A stretch of 64,000 nt of DNA from Cytospora piceicola (GCA_023375675.1 JALQBC010000049.1:124001-188000), one strand, 5' to 3'. Shown: positions 22,440 through 36,085, counted from the first letter of the stretch. Notes: generated by a model not told the origin, from the sequence alone. A program made the numbers and translations.

Positions 22440-23160
22440 AAAGCTTCTTATATAATAACTTATTTCGTAGCCTTATATCGTACTTAATATATATCCGATA
22501 GCAGTATACCTTCGAGTTTACTATTATTAAAAAGTCTAGTAGGTTAAACTTAAATAAAAAGCCTCTTAGTAGCGAAAATATTATTTAAACCTATATACGT
22601 ACTATCGCTACGTAATATAAACGATTTATAAACGATAACGCTAAAAGTATCCCGGATAATATAGCCTTTTAATCGGTTATAAATATATCCGCGGTATTCT
22701 GCTAACTACACGACGAAATAAAGAACGTTTTTATCGAAGCTTTAAAGAGCGTTTATTAAAACCTTTAACGTCGTATAGGATTTTTAGCTAAAGCGTTTTA
22801 ATATAGCCGGTTAAACCGCGGCCGTATAAAAGGCCGTTAGCGGAACTATAAAGCCGAGGTCTTCGATATTATAGCTAATATTCCCCTTATAAATTACTAA
22901 ACGGTATTAGCTATAGTCGAGGAGATTTATACCCGAGGTTTTTTAAAAAAGCTATACGTTACGTTTATCCGGAATAAAAATATTTTTTAAAACTTTAAAA
23001 TCCTACTACCCGAGACTTTTAATATTAAGTAGTATATCGCCGGCTTTAATACAGACGTCGCTATACTTACTATAAGTATTAAAGAAAACGATAAAAAGGT
23101 CGATAGAGATAGTAGCAGCGCTTTTATATAAGGCGAGTATTAAAATAGATTAAAATAATA
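22440..23160 (+). pseudogene. RIP-degraded coding relic, unidentified
   Basis: One frame stays protein-like over about 240 codons and is broken only by TAA and TAG, which RIP makes from CAA, CAG, TGG and CGA-type contexts. Readable pieces include FEFTIIKKSSRLN, RFINDNAKSIPDNIAF, RLNRGRIKGR and VEEIYTRGFLKKLYV. Frequent Lys, Glu, Arg and aliphatic residues and the lack of frameshifts suggest a once functional protein. I do not recognise the family. It is most likely part of a transposable element, given where it lies. Confidence 0.5.
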
Positions 23161-23499
23161 CTATATAATATTAAGTTTTTTACTTTTTCGACTTTCGATT
23201 AATATCGATTTTATAACTGTACTCGATAAACTTAATATATACGATAAAATAGCCGAAAGCGACGCTAAGTATTAAGACCTTTATATAAACCGGCGAAACA
23301 GTAAAGACAAAAAGCTTTTAAACTTATATAGTATTAAACTTAAAGAGTTTTAAGTTATCGGTAAGCCTTATTTCTTAATTAGTACTTATTAGTACTAATA
23401 TTAACGCTTTCTATACCTTTTAATACTAACCTACTTTAATATAGTCTATATACTAACTAGCTAATTAAATATATATTACCTACGACTTATAGTAAATAG

Positions 23500-23895
23500 T
23501 ATAATATATAACGCTTTATTTATTAATAAGGTCGGTATAAGTAAAACTTTTATCTTTTTAATAAAATATAAAGTAGCTATTAATAACCGCTTAGTTATTT
23601 TAGCTAAGTTAGACTTTACCGAGGATAAAAATACCGGAAGGTATATAAAGTTATATATACTTACGATATTTATACTACTTATTACTATTATCGAGTAGTA
23701 CTTCGATAAGATTTACCGGTTCTTTTCGTTAAAAACTTTTTATATCCGGTTTTATTATAGTTCGAAGAATAATACTAGCTATAACCCTGGTTTTTAATAG
23801 GCTATAATAACGACCGACTAGCTTTATACCGAGATAAAGCTTACTGTCTAAAAGAAAAATACTTCGAAAATAAGATTCGGGCTTTAAGATTAGTA
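23500..23895 (+). pseudogene. RIP-degraded coding relic with a possible nucleotide-binding loop
   Basis: A single frame runs about 130 codons with only TAA/TAG interruptions. It starts with FINKVGISKTFIFLIKYK, which vaguely resembles helicase motif I (G-x-x-K-T), and continues NNRLVILAKLDFTEDKN and ITTDxLYTEIKLTV. The order of a P-loop-like site, a VILAK-like strand and a TTD-like strand would suit an SNF2-type ATPase. This is weak: the Walker A is not canonical. It could instead be any transposon protein. Confidence 0.3.
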
Positions 23896-26079
23896 TTAAA
23901 TAGTACTAATATCTTCCCTTTTATTAGTACTATTTAATACTAACTACTTTAGTTAACTGCTAATAGTTAAATATAAAATAAAATATATATAAAATCTAGT
24001 TTTTCTTTTATTTTACCTCGGTATTTCGGATATTAAAAAAGACTTAAGGCTTTAACTTCGTTAAAGAAAAAGATAATTTACTATTCGACTATAACTTATA
24101 AGAATATAATATATAAAACTTAGTCCGAAAGTTTAATAAAAAGAAGATAGCTTATATTTATAAAATAGTATCGGACGTATATAAGAACGAGTCTTTCTAA
24201 CGTAAAGCGGATATAGTATAAAAGTTAAACTTACCTCTCGATAAAAAAGAGACGGACTTTAAGTTTCGCGTTTTAGAAAACCGGGAGGCTTATAACGCCG
24301 ACCGTACTAATAATAGTATTAATAATAAGCTACCTGAGTAAAACGACTAGGTTAATAATAATAGTATAAAAGCTAAATATTAAGTTAGTTTACTTAACGA
24401 AAAGCTCGGAATCCTTATTAATATTTATAATAAACTACTTTCTATATAAATAGATACCGGTAAGCCTTTAATATTTATAGATAAAAAGACGAAAAAAAAT
24501 AAACCTATAATACTTAAGTTCTTTAACCGTTATTAAATAATATAGTTTTTATTTAGGTTTTACTTTTAGTATATTATCTTTAATAAGTATTAAATAGTAT
24601 AAAACCTTTATATTAGATAGTCCCGGCTTATATATATAGTAATCCGTATAGTCTATTAGCTAGACTATAAGGATAAAAAGACTAGCTTAGCTTTTTTAGT
24701 TATAATATTTACTATACCTGCTATTAATAAAATTATAGACTATTATAGTTTTATCTTTCTGTTTTAGTAAAATATAGACCTAAATAGCGTAGCCTTTTTT
24801 AAGAAAAAACTTACAATAAATATTAAAGATAACGTTTTAAAGTTCTTACTAAAGGCTATATCTTAAGAATAAAAGGCGACGCTTACCTATATATATATAT
24901 ATTATAGTTAGTAGTAGTAAGCGCTATCTCTTAGCTTATAAGGTATACGAAACACCGGTAAAGACTATAACGGCCGAAATATCGTAAAAGCGATACTTTA
25001 GTATATCGGAATACGTTAAAGAATAAATATAATTACTTACCTTTCCGAATATATTAACGGTAAGCCTTAACTAGTTTACTTTTATAACGATATCCCTTTA
25101 TATATAGTAAAGATATATAAGCTAGAATACAGAATTAATAAATACCTTATAAACGATTATATAAATAACTACTTTTAAGACTTTACGTTAAGTAATAATA
25201 ACGCCGGCGTAATTAAAGATAAGATCGAGCTACTTTTAAAAAAAAACTAAGTTAAGGTAGCTATCGATAACAGTAAAAAGACGGCGCCTTATTTAAACGC
25301 CGGTATCTTCTATATACTAATAATCGTATCGATAAATATATTTAGTTATAACGTTATATTAAGTAAAGACGTTATAAAGAACGTGTCGGAAAAGGTTACT
25401 ATAAATAACCTTATTAAGTCCGGAATTTAACTAGTCCGGGCGGGAGGTAATAAAGAGAAGAAAAAGAGTACCCGACAGGCCGTTAAAGAAATAGCTAATT
25501 AAGGTAATAGCCCGATCTCTTTTAACGTAAAGTATATAGACGTTATCTTTTATAATACCGGAGATTTAAGCTTATCGTACCTTTAGCTTTTTATATATAG
25601 ATTTAACTTATATAACTTTATCTTTACCGAACGGAAAGCTATTTTTAGCCGTATTATTTATAAGTCGTTAATTAACTATTATATATTAAAACTAGTTATT
25701 AAATAAGCCGTTAAGTAAGAAAGAACTTTAGTTATAGTCGTTACTCTTTAAAAATAACTATAAGTATAACTCCTTTTCTCGTTAGTATTATTTAGTATTA
25801 ATAACCCTTAATCTTATTTATATTATTTAGTACTAATAACCTTTTTTCCGGTTAATATTATTTAATATTAACGGTCTTCCTTTTATTCGTACTATTTAAT
25901 ACTAATAACTTTTATATTATAAGCTAACTATTTAATAGCCTTTTAGTTACTATTTTAAAAAAAGCTTTTTTATCGGTTTTATTAATCTGTGTCGGTATAA
26001 CTTTATTAAAGAAAGCTATATATATTTCTAAGTTTAATAATAGTATATTTAATATTAACGTTTTAATATTAAACTAGTA

Positions 26080-26886
26080 GTATAAATCTATCGGCTTAAA
26101 CCTTTACTATTATTATTACTATAATATTTAAGTTTAGTATCTTTAAAACTTCGGTATTATTATATAGTCTTTTAAACGCTTTATTTAAGTTAACTAATAT
26201 ATAAAAGTAACGTAGGTTATACTATAGGTTAACGATACCGTTTATAACTACCTCGAATATAAAGTATATATAAAAAAGGTATAAATACTTACTACCGAGC
26301 TTATATTCTTCGACTAGTTAAAAAAGTATATTAAGCTTAAAACCTTCGTAATATATAAGGTATTATATATTATTTAAAGCTAGCCTTTTAACCGTTACGT
26401 CTAAGATATTTATTACTTTAAGGTTATCGAAGACTTTAACTCGGTAGTTACCTACGATATTACCGAGTTCTATAAGTAGCTCGAGCTACTACTATTAGGT
26501 ATTTTAAAGAAAGAACCCTTCGAGTAAGACTTTTTAAAAAAGCTTAATAATAAGTTAAATACCTTTTTTAAAACGTAGCTTACCGGTAATAACTTTAGCT
26601 ATAATCTTAGCTAAAAGGTTATAACCGAGCTTTTAGCTATAACGGTCGATAAAGCTAACGAAACTATAAGCTAAGTAAATAGTATATAAAAGGAAATAGC
26701 CGATACGACCTTCGGTAGTATAAAGAAAAAGAAGGTATCGGTGTTAAAGTAGATCCTCGACGGTAATAGCTTTATAGCTAAGCAGCGAAAGCGAAAAAAG
26801 GTTAAAAAGGCTAAAAAGGCTAAAAAGGCCGAAAAAGCTAAAAAGGCCGATAAGTCCGAAGAGGCCGATAAGTCCGAAAAGGCTTA
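26080..26886 (+). pseudogene. RIP-degraded coding relic ending in a Lys/Ala/Glu-rich tail
   Basis: About 268 codons remain in one frame with only TAA/TAG stops and no shift. Pieces: NDTVYNYLEYKVYIKKV, LKTFVIYKVLYII, DFNSVVTYDITEFYK and LELLLLGILKKEPFE. The last 30 codons (26,790-26,886) are a near-repeat of KAKKAEKAKKADKSE type ending at TAA. The basic tail after a globular part is common in fungal transposases of the pogo/Tc1 kind, but no DDE triad can be shown, so the family is open. Confidence 0.45.
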
Positions 26887-29525
26887 AGAGTTCGGGTGTT
26901 TAACCTTAATAAGATATAAGTAAAGATATAATTAAGTTAAGTAAACTAAACCTTATACTTTATAGGATAGCTAAATAGATAGTCGGAAATAAAGGCTTAA
27001 AAACTCGATAGTTTTTTATATTTAGGTTTTACTTAATAAATAACCTACTTTCCCGGAACGTTTTCTTAATTAATTAATACTTATTAATACTATTATTTAT
27101 TACTTTTTTATACCTATTAGTACTAACTCGTTATTTATAACTTATTAAAGATAGATTTTTAAATTTTTATAATTACTATTTTAAAGTATACTAATTAAGT
27201 AAATAATTACGCTTATATAACTATAAAATAATATAACCTATACGACTTTAGCTGTTAAGCTAGTAATCGAGATATTACTACTTATAATAGTTAGCCGACC
27301 TATATTACCCTTTTTCTCTGTTACTATAGTTTATAATATAGTATTTACCGAAACCTTTATAGTATAGAAAGTATATAAAGATAAGCCGGCTAAATTAGTC
27401 TTAACTAAAGGTATTAAAGCCTATACTTTTCGAAACTATTTCTATAGTAAACTAAATAACGCCGAAAACATTTTAGTTTAGTTTATACGCGTTATATAGG
27501 ATATATACCCTAAGCTTAACGGCCTTATATACGCTTTAACAGACTTTAAGCTCGATAAGAAAAAGCGTTGTATTTTAGCCTTCGAAGTTCGAGTAACGGA
27601 GAAAGAGTAAAACGTTTTAAAACAGGAGCGTTTAACAGACGAAAAGAAAAGGCTTATAAAGGTCTTAAACCGTTAGCTCGAAGATAGGAACGTTAACGTA
27701 TAAAGGAACGAGTAGTATATTTAAAACTAAAAGGTATAGGTCGAAAGTTAAGAGCGACGTATAAACGAATATATATAGTCTATTTTTTAAACCTTTACGA
27801 AGGTCGAGTTTTTAAACGTTTAAACTAAGTAAAATATAAGCGCTGCTAAGCAGGCCGTTTCGAAAGGTAAAGCGGGGATTTAATAGGTCCGGGAAGCTAT
27901 AAAGAATTTAGTTAATATCTTAAAAGGTATAAAAGCTACGAATTAAAGGTAACTATACCCCTTTATTAATTTAACTAAAGACTTACTAAACTATAATATA
28001 GAAAAGTAAACACTCGCCGGCAGAAGAGACTTAAAACTTAAACTAAAAGGTAATATTTTATAAGGTACAGGGTAAGATAGATAATATTACTACTTATATT
28101 ACTACTTAAATAACAGACAGTATAAGATTAATCTTTATAAAAAAATAAGCTTTCGGGATATTTAAGCAACTTATTATTCTTTTTTATTATATTTATTATT
28201 ACTATTAATACCGTTATTACTATTATCGCTTTAATAAATATTAACGATTATCTCCTTACTACGAAATACTTAATATACCGTTATTATATTAATAGTAACG
28301 TTTATTAGTTTATAGAGTAAGATACTTATCGACTTTACCGAGTTAATTAAGCGCTTTAGGTTAACCGGATCGAGCTTAGCCGCTGTTTTTTTAACAGTTT
28401 TAAAGGGCTTATAGTCCGTTATAGCCTATTCTTTTAGTATACTGCCCTCGGCCGGTTTAATAGCGATATTAAGTTTTTATATTTAATATACCGGCGTTTA
28501 ATTTTATTAATATCGGAATATTTAGTTATAAGAAGAATTTACCGTATCGAACTACGTTTTAATACCGGAAACCTTAAAGATATTAATAAAGTCGTTTATA
28601 AAAAGGTTTATACTTACTAACTATCTTTTATTAATAGTAAATAAACGTTAGAGCTTTATATCGAAAGGGCTAGCTTATAAAGTAATTTCGACTTTACTAG
28701 CTATAGTTAAAAGCCGGGAAGTAGTATAGATTATAGCCGAGAAGATATTTTTCTTTTTAGTATTAAGTATATTAACGTTAAGACGATTATAAGTATAGTC
28801 GATTATACAGCTTTTTTAAAGGCCGGCGGTAAAGCGGATAAAAGCGAAAGTATTATTAAAGCGGCTTTTAAAAATATTTAAGTTATATATAGCCCGGTAG
28901 ATAACGTTATTAAAGCGGTTATATTTATAGTTACCGGTAACGAAGAGAAGGTTATATACCTTGTTTTCTTTTTTAAAGTTACGAAAGGACTTAGACTAGT
29001 AGTTATAGTAGTAGCTTAAAAGGGGTAAAGTAAAAGTATTTATTATAAAAGGTAAGGTACCGGTAAGAAGTTAATATACAGCCGATAATAAAAAACCTAG
29101 ATTTTTCGGTAAATATATAACTAGTAGTATACTAAAGTATTATAAGATATTTTAAATAGTAATAGCTTAGTTTAAGGTAATAAAAAGATAGGCTTACCGC
29201 TATACTTACTTTTAAAAGGACGGGCTCGTTACTTAAAGGCTTTATTTATAGCAAACTATTATAGTCGGAAACAGATATAAGTTATAGTTAATAAAGTTAT
29301 ACTATATTCTCTTATTTAGCTAATACGCCGTATTAATAATACTTAGACTTTAAAGGATAAAGGCGAGACGTTATAAACTTAAGGATAACTCTTTTATAAT
29401 TTAAACGTTAAAGAAGATAAAGTCGTTTACGAGTATAATAGTACGGTAAAACAACTATAAAAATTAAACTACTGCTCTTTCTATCTAAAAACTAGTAGTT
29501 ATACTACTACTCTTAGCTAAAGAGT

Positions 29526-29646
29526 ACTATTCTTAAAAATAAAATAAAAACAAAAATAAAAAAACCACTTAAAACTAACCTTTAAACTAAAAAAAAAACT
29601 ACTATAAAACTATAAAATAAAAACTATAAAACAAAAACTATAAAAA
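29526..29646 (+). repeat. A-rich tract lacking G on the plus strand
   Basis: About 120 bases contain no G on this strand: repeated AAAACTATAAAAT-like words, runs of A and scattered C. CpA survives here (AAAACAAAAAC), unlike the surroundings. It may be an old poly(A)-like or simple-repeat end of a retroelement. An inverted repeat (TAGTAGT-TAT-ACTACTA) lies just before it at about 29,490-29,510. Confidence 0.6.
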
Positions 29647-30519
29647 GAAACACTATTATTATAACTGTTTAACCCGATATTACCGTACCGTTAAGGATAA
29701 GTAACTGTTTAAGCCGCTACTCGATATTATCTTTAAAGACTAAGACCTATCTCTCTTATAAAGTTTAAAAATCTATATCTTTAGCTTAAGACAAGTAATA
29801 AAACCGTATTACGCCTAGCGATTACTACGTTAAGATAAAATATTATAATAATTTAAAAGGTAAAGGTATTAACGAAATAAGTAGTAACTAATACTTTACA
29901 AAGGGTTTTAAGGTTAGCTACTTAAAACTTCTTTATAGGTTCTATAATAACTACCGGGATCGTAAAGAGTTCTATAAGAAGGTATAGATAGAGAAGGAAG
30001 GTAAGGCGTAGTAAGAGCTATATAGCCTTTAACGTATATCTTTAGTAACGGCGGGTTTTATTAGTAATAGTATTTTAGTATATAGGTATTTAGTATATAG
30101 GTATTAAGGGGTTAGCTACTTTTAATACTTTAATACCGGGTTTCTATAATACGAAATAGTATATTTAAAAGCAGTTTTAAAGTAAATAAAGACAGGGATA
30201 GTATAGGTTATTATTATTATTCCGGCGGTATATTTGTAATTAAAACTATTTAAAACACTTAGGCCTTTATTAATAAAGCTATTTAAGGCTAGCCTTTTAA
30301 GTAGCTTTCTTAATAAAGGCTTAAAAGAAGTAGCTAGACTTAAAACCTTAATAAGATATTTAAGGCAGGTAATATACTTTACTCTTAGTATTAAACTAAA
30401 CGTAGCTTCTTATATAAAACACTTAATTAAATACTAAGCTAAGTATTTAAATATAGTCTTATAAATTCTTATATTTTATACCGCTACTATTATACTATTA
30501 ATTCCCTTTTATTTACTAA

Positions 30520-31192
30520 ACAGTTATAGATATTACTAAAACATTTATCGACTACCATGTTAAAAAGCTTCCGCGTTTTTAGCTCGAAATCTTTTACCGG
30601 AGGTCTTTAACTTTTTATACCTTATTATATTATAAAAAGTTATAAACGGCCGAAAAGCGTATCGGCCTTTCGAAGAATAATACCGAAAAGGCTATTAACT
30701 ACTTCCTCGATACTTTCGACTTCGACTACTTTAACAACCTACTTTATAACAGACTTTAAAAAGGTAAGCTAGCTATCGGCTAGTTTTACTACTTTAAAGT
30801 CGCCGATATAATAAAAACTACTAGTATTAATATCTTTACTTATTTAACCTTCGCTTAACTCGATATCGTCGATAATATTATAGCGATTTATTACTTTAAA
30901 AAGCAAGTAAAAAACCGCCGGTAAATAGTTTATAAGTTCTTCCGAATTATAAGAAAAAGCCTAACGTTTAAGCTTAAGTAAATCTTTAACGTTATAAACC
31001 TTAAAGATTTAACAGATATTAACTACTTTTTAAACGGTATTACGTAAAAGAATAATAAGTTTTTATAGATATAGAATAATACTAAAGATAAAAATAAAAA
31101 AGAGGATAAAGAAGATAGGGAAAAAGAAGAGGAAGACGAAGATAAGGACGAGAACGAAGATAAAAATAAAAATAAAGATAATAAGCTATAAA
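30520..31192 (+). pseudogene. RIP-degraded coding relic with acidic/Lys-rich C-terminal tail
   Basis: The frame runs from about FIDYHVKKLPRF (30,546) to the TAA at about 31,190, more than 210 codons, with TAA/TAG as the only interruptions. Pieces include RIGLSKNNTEKAINYF, LDTFDFDYFNN and VINLKDLTDINYFL. The last 35 codons are almost only Asp, Glu, Lys and Asn (KNKKEDKEDREKEEEDEDK). The family is not recognised. The clean frame over 650 bp shows that decay was by substitution and not by indels. Confidence 0.5.
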
Positions 31193-33089
31193 GCCCCGTC
31201 GGTAAAATAAAGCTAACTAAAATAAGTAAAAAAGCTAGTTTTATAACCTGTTTATATAAAACGAGGATTATATAGGTTAGATAGTATATAACCTTTATAA
31301 AACGATAGTAAATATATAAAGAACTTTACCTTTAAAAAAAGGCTTATATAAAACTAATAGATCTTATTAAAGTCTAATTCTATCTTTAAAATAGCCGTCG
31401 ACTTTTATATTAATATAAACACTTCTTAAGTCCTTTAAAACTATAATACGATTAATACCCTTACTTACGCTTTTATTATACTAGCCGCTCGGCTTAACTA
31501 GTTTAATAAAGTAATATAAGTAACAACTACTATATTATACGTTATTACTACGAAAAGCTAGTAAACGGTACTACTTATAAAAGGACGTTTATATAGTAGT
31601 AGAATCTTTACCGTTATATATACGTATAATACTAAGGATAGTCGAAAGCCGTTAGTTATACTTTTATTATTATCGGGCTTAAAGTATCGCACCGGATTAC
31701 TTTATCGCTTATTACGCCGCCTTATACTCTTATACCCCGCCCTTTACCTCTTGTACTACCTCGTTTCCTGCTTTAAACATTACCCTGTATTTCGATTAAC
31801 AGCTTATTTAACCGGCTAGTTTAACCCCCCGACCTAAACCTTTTAAAACACCGCTAAAACTATTACAGTAACTACTATAATACCTTACCTATATACGATA
31901 CTAAGATCTTTAAAAAGGCTTACTAACAGAAAGGTATCGCTTAGCTTATATATAAAGCTAAATAGTAGCTAAACCGACGTACTACGAAGCTTATAAGCTT
32001 ATAAGACGTAACGGACCGCTATATTAGCACTTATATACTTTTAACCTTAAACTAAGCCGCCGTACCGCTTAAGGTTTTAACGTAGAAGTTTAAGCTAGCG
32101 ACGTATATTAAGATCTCGTTATTATACGTTATCTATAAAGAAGGTAACTATATTACGCTTTTATTTAAGGCGTAAGCTTAGTTCTCGACTTAGCTCTATA
32201 ATAACATTTAGTTTAATAACTTTATTAAGTATAGGCTGTTTATTAAATATAATAAAAGCTATATATATTATAACTCGTTATATATTAACTCGAATTATAT
32301 TATATAAAAGCTGTATAATATTAATTAATTTAAAATAAAGTATTATAACTATACCTTTATCTTCCGCCGAAGTAGTTTTCCTATCCTAGTAAAGTATTTA
32401 AAATATAGCCTACCTTGTTTTTTTTAAATAAGTTTCGTACCTGTTTATATATTATAAGCCTTAGCTAACGTAATAATACGTATCCCTTATAACACTCGAA
32501 TATATCTCGCTTTAGATTTAAGTACTTAAAGACGTTTATAAGCTATTAAAAGGTCTTACCTTTAAACGCCTATAGTAGTATACCTTTCTTACGTTCGAAG
32601 CTATATTACCTTTTTAGTTTTATAAAAGCTCCGCTGTTATACTAAACCTGCGTTACGTTTACCGGGCTAAGGTATATATAAAGGTCGACCGGCTTTAATT
32701 TATTTACCTTTTTTATTTTATAGTTAAGTCTTTTATATAAGTCGTAGCTTACTAAAAGTACCTACTCTTTTACTACGTCGAACAGCCGAAGGCCGGCCGG
32801 CTATTAAAAGTTTAACGTTCGGCGGCTAACTAACAGGCGTATTTTAAGGCGTAGCTTAAGCCGTTTTTAAATAAGCCGACGATAAGGAAGGTTCGATAGG
32901 TTTTATAGCCGGGGTTTTAATAACGTTATATAAAAACGTAGCGTTTAAAGAAGTAAAGGCTATAGGTCCGAGGTCTCGAATTATAACGTTTCGAAGATTT
33001 AATTAATTAAGTGTTATTATATCGTTTAAAGTATTTTATTTAAGTATTAATAAAACCCTTTTTATTAAATAGCACCTTTTAAGTTAATA

Positions 33090-33450
33090 CGTCGTTACTA
33101 TCTGCCCGCTGCTTACGCTGCTACTTATACCGCTACTTACGCTACTACCTATACCGCTGCCTACGCTACTGTCTACTGCCTACGCCTATACCCACGCCTA
33201 CGCCCACGCCTACGCCCACGCTTATGCCTACTGCCTATTACCTACTACCTACTACCTACGCTATCGTTATCGTTATCGCTATTAGTTAATCGCCTGCTAT
33301 TACCGTTGCCTAATTATTATTTAATACTCTGTCTACTATCTACTATCTACTGCCTACTACTTACGCTATCGCCGTTACTGTCGCCGTTACCGTCGCTGTT
33401 ACTATCGGTTAATTACTTACCGTTACCGTTACTTAATACTGTTATTTACT
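33090..33450. repeat. Low-complexity TACGCC/TACTACC array
   Basis: A run of short related words (TACGCC, CACGCC, TACTACC, CGTTAT, CCGTTA) in periods of 6-7 and 12 bases. Between about 33,180 and 33,225 several ACGCCCACGCC words keep CpA, although neighbouring DNA has lost it. An open frame at 33,306-33,497 is a by-product of the repeats. Confidence 0.6.
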
Positions 33451-35525
33451 ACCGAGTAGTAATTGCTATCGACTTAAAAGTATACTATACTATTTAGGTA
33501 TATATCTTAATTACCCCCCTTATAGTCCTTCCGACCTTAGTTTACCTTATAGTATACTACGGTAAGCTTTATTATATAAATTATAATCCCGATAAATTTA
33601 TTTTATATAGGCGATTAAAAAATCGATTTACCGCTACTAAACTTATCTTTATAAACTACTATAAAAAGTATTTAGTTACTTTAAAAATAAAGTAACCGAT
33701 GTTATTATAATCCGTTTTATTTTAACTAAATAAAATCTGTCTAATAATAAAGGCAGCTAATATACTATTATAGTTTTTTAACGTTACGGCCTTATTCGTC
33801 CCCGCTATTAAAAGCCGCGCCTTTATATAAGGTATTAAAACCGAGACGTTTTATTTAGTCGGCTATTCTATCTATAGTATTATATATCCGGTCGGCGTTA
33901 TATATAATAATACTAAACTACTACCGGGCCGTTTTTTAAACAGTATTAAACACTACCTCGGCTTTATTTTTAATTTAAGCCGTTTATTTATTAACCTCCG
34001 CGATAGCCTCGAGGAATATACATATAACCTTTTTTACGTTTTAGTCTTTTCTGCTACCTTTTAAAATCGAAGCAACCTCGAAGTACTTTTCCTCGATTAC
34101 TTTAATAAAGTCGATTAAAAAGTCTTAAGCCTAGCCCGGGTTCTCTATAATAAAGCCTATAAAGGTAGCAGATACCTTATCCCGCCTTTAAAGCTTTTAA
34201 AGCCGTATAAAGCCTTATATAATCTTACTTATAAGGTTAAAGATAGTACGCCTTAAGGTAAAGCTATAGCTAAAGACTAATAATATAAACCGTATAGAAA
34301 TATTTCTTATATCCGATATTAGTAAAGATAATACAGGCTCGCTCGCCTATTTTTAATATAAATTTTAATATATAAATAAAAGGCCCGGTAACGTAATAGT
34401 TAGCTTACTAAAAGTAAAGATACCGGTATCGTAAAGAGTAAAGGTATTATCTTTTTTTTATAACTAAGTTTCGGTAACGGTACTTAACTAACGTTTAGTA
34501 ATTTCGAGGATAATACTTTAAAGGACCTATACTTTAGTAACGTTATTATCGAGCTATAAGCCGTACTCCTTCCTTCTATATATACGTATAGGCTTTACGT
34601 TTATCTTCGAGGCTTTACTTACGTCCTTATATACCGTTTTAAAAAAGCTATATAATATCCTTATATCGTATATAACGGTATATAATAATAACTCCCTTTT
34701 AGTCTACTTATTTTAGCTAGTTCCGGGCTTCGGGAGTATACGTTCTTTATAGTATAAATATAGGTTAGAAAGGTTTTAGTAGTTAAAGCAGGCCTTTATT
34801 AGAGGTAGTATAATATATTTTTAGCTAGAAAATATATCGGGCCGAGAATAAGTATATTCGAAACGGCGGTATATAGACGTTGTTATTTAAGATTTAAGTT
34901 AGTATATATAGGCGCTATAAATAACAGGCGGGATAACTTCTTATATTATTTATTTACTCGGTTTTCGGCTTATAAATGTTTAGTCTTTAGCTAACGTTAA
35001 GTAGTAATATATATATATAAGGTAATATATATATATAGGGCGGCGGTAATAATAGTAGTATCGGTATCGGCTTAAGTTTATCTTTATATTATAGCTACGG
35101 TAGTAGTAATATTAGTATCGATAGTTTAATAAGAAAGCAGTTTTACGCCTTTAAGCTAAAATTTTACGTTTATATAAACGATTACTACCTCCGATAGATA
35201 ATCTTAGCTTTATATCTGATAAGTCGGGAAGGCTATATACTTATTTCGAATATATATTTAAATAGTATATCTTATACCGTTATAATTTGTTTAAATTAGG
35301 CTTTAAAAGATATTAATAGTAAACTTAGTCTTTTTTACTAGATATTACTTTTTTAACTACTACTTTAATATTTAATAAATATACCTATAGCTATCCTTAT
35401 CTCCTTTTTTCTATAACGCTATTTAGGTAAGTTATTTTACTTTAATAGTATAAGGATAAAAGCTTCTTGTAATTTATACCTTTACTCTTTAGTTGTTTAA
35501 CTTTTAAAAAAAAGCTTTCGTTTTA

Positions 35526-35587
35526 GTTAGTATTAAAAGGTATAAACGAAATTAGTATATAAACTATTAATACTTTTTAGTACTAAC
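35526..35587. repeat. Small palindromic element, 62 bp (copy A)
   Basis: Left end GTTAGTATTAAAAGGTA and right end TACTTTTTAGTACTAAC are inverted repeats of about 17 bp around a spacer of about 28 bp. Same structure and length as copies at 37,634 and 50,052. No coding capacity. Confidence 0.65.
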
Positions 35588-36085
35588 TATTACTAACTAC
35601 TAACTAATAATTCTAATCTGTTCTTAAAGTCTGTTATTATAGTTTTTAAGGTTATTAATTATACCTGTTAAATTTTAAATAAGCCTTATATTAACGTAGT
35701 TAAAGACCGTATTAAACATAATATAGTCTTTTCTTATATTTATTATTAGATATAAACGACGTAACTACCTAAAATTAAACCTTAATTCCTATAGTCGTTT
35801 ACTATTACCGATATATAGTAGAAGTCTGTTAAATAACTTTATAACTATCTGCTAGCTTTTTATAAAAGGCCTGCTATTAGATACTAGCTTTTTTTTAAAT
35901 ATAGAAAAAAAAAAAAAGCCCCGATACTTACTACAGTCGCTTTTAATACCTCTTTATAGTACGGTTAATTATATTATAAATTATATCCTCTATATTATAT
36001 ACGGCCTTTATATTAAGTACCTTATAGCTTAAAAGAAAAAGAACTACTCTGTATTATTAAGCTTAGAAACTATTCCCGATCCCTT

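Noticed and set aside
32880..32900. tRNA B-box-like GGTTCGATAGG
   Set aside because: No A box or cloverleaf around it; RIP-altered DNA gives such words by chance.
33306..33497. 63-codon open frame (+) in the AT island
   Set aside because: It is built from repeated TACTATC/CCGTTA words and has no domain; a by-product of the low-complexity array.
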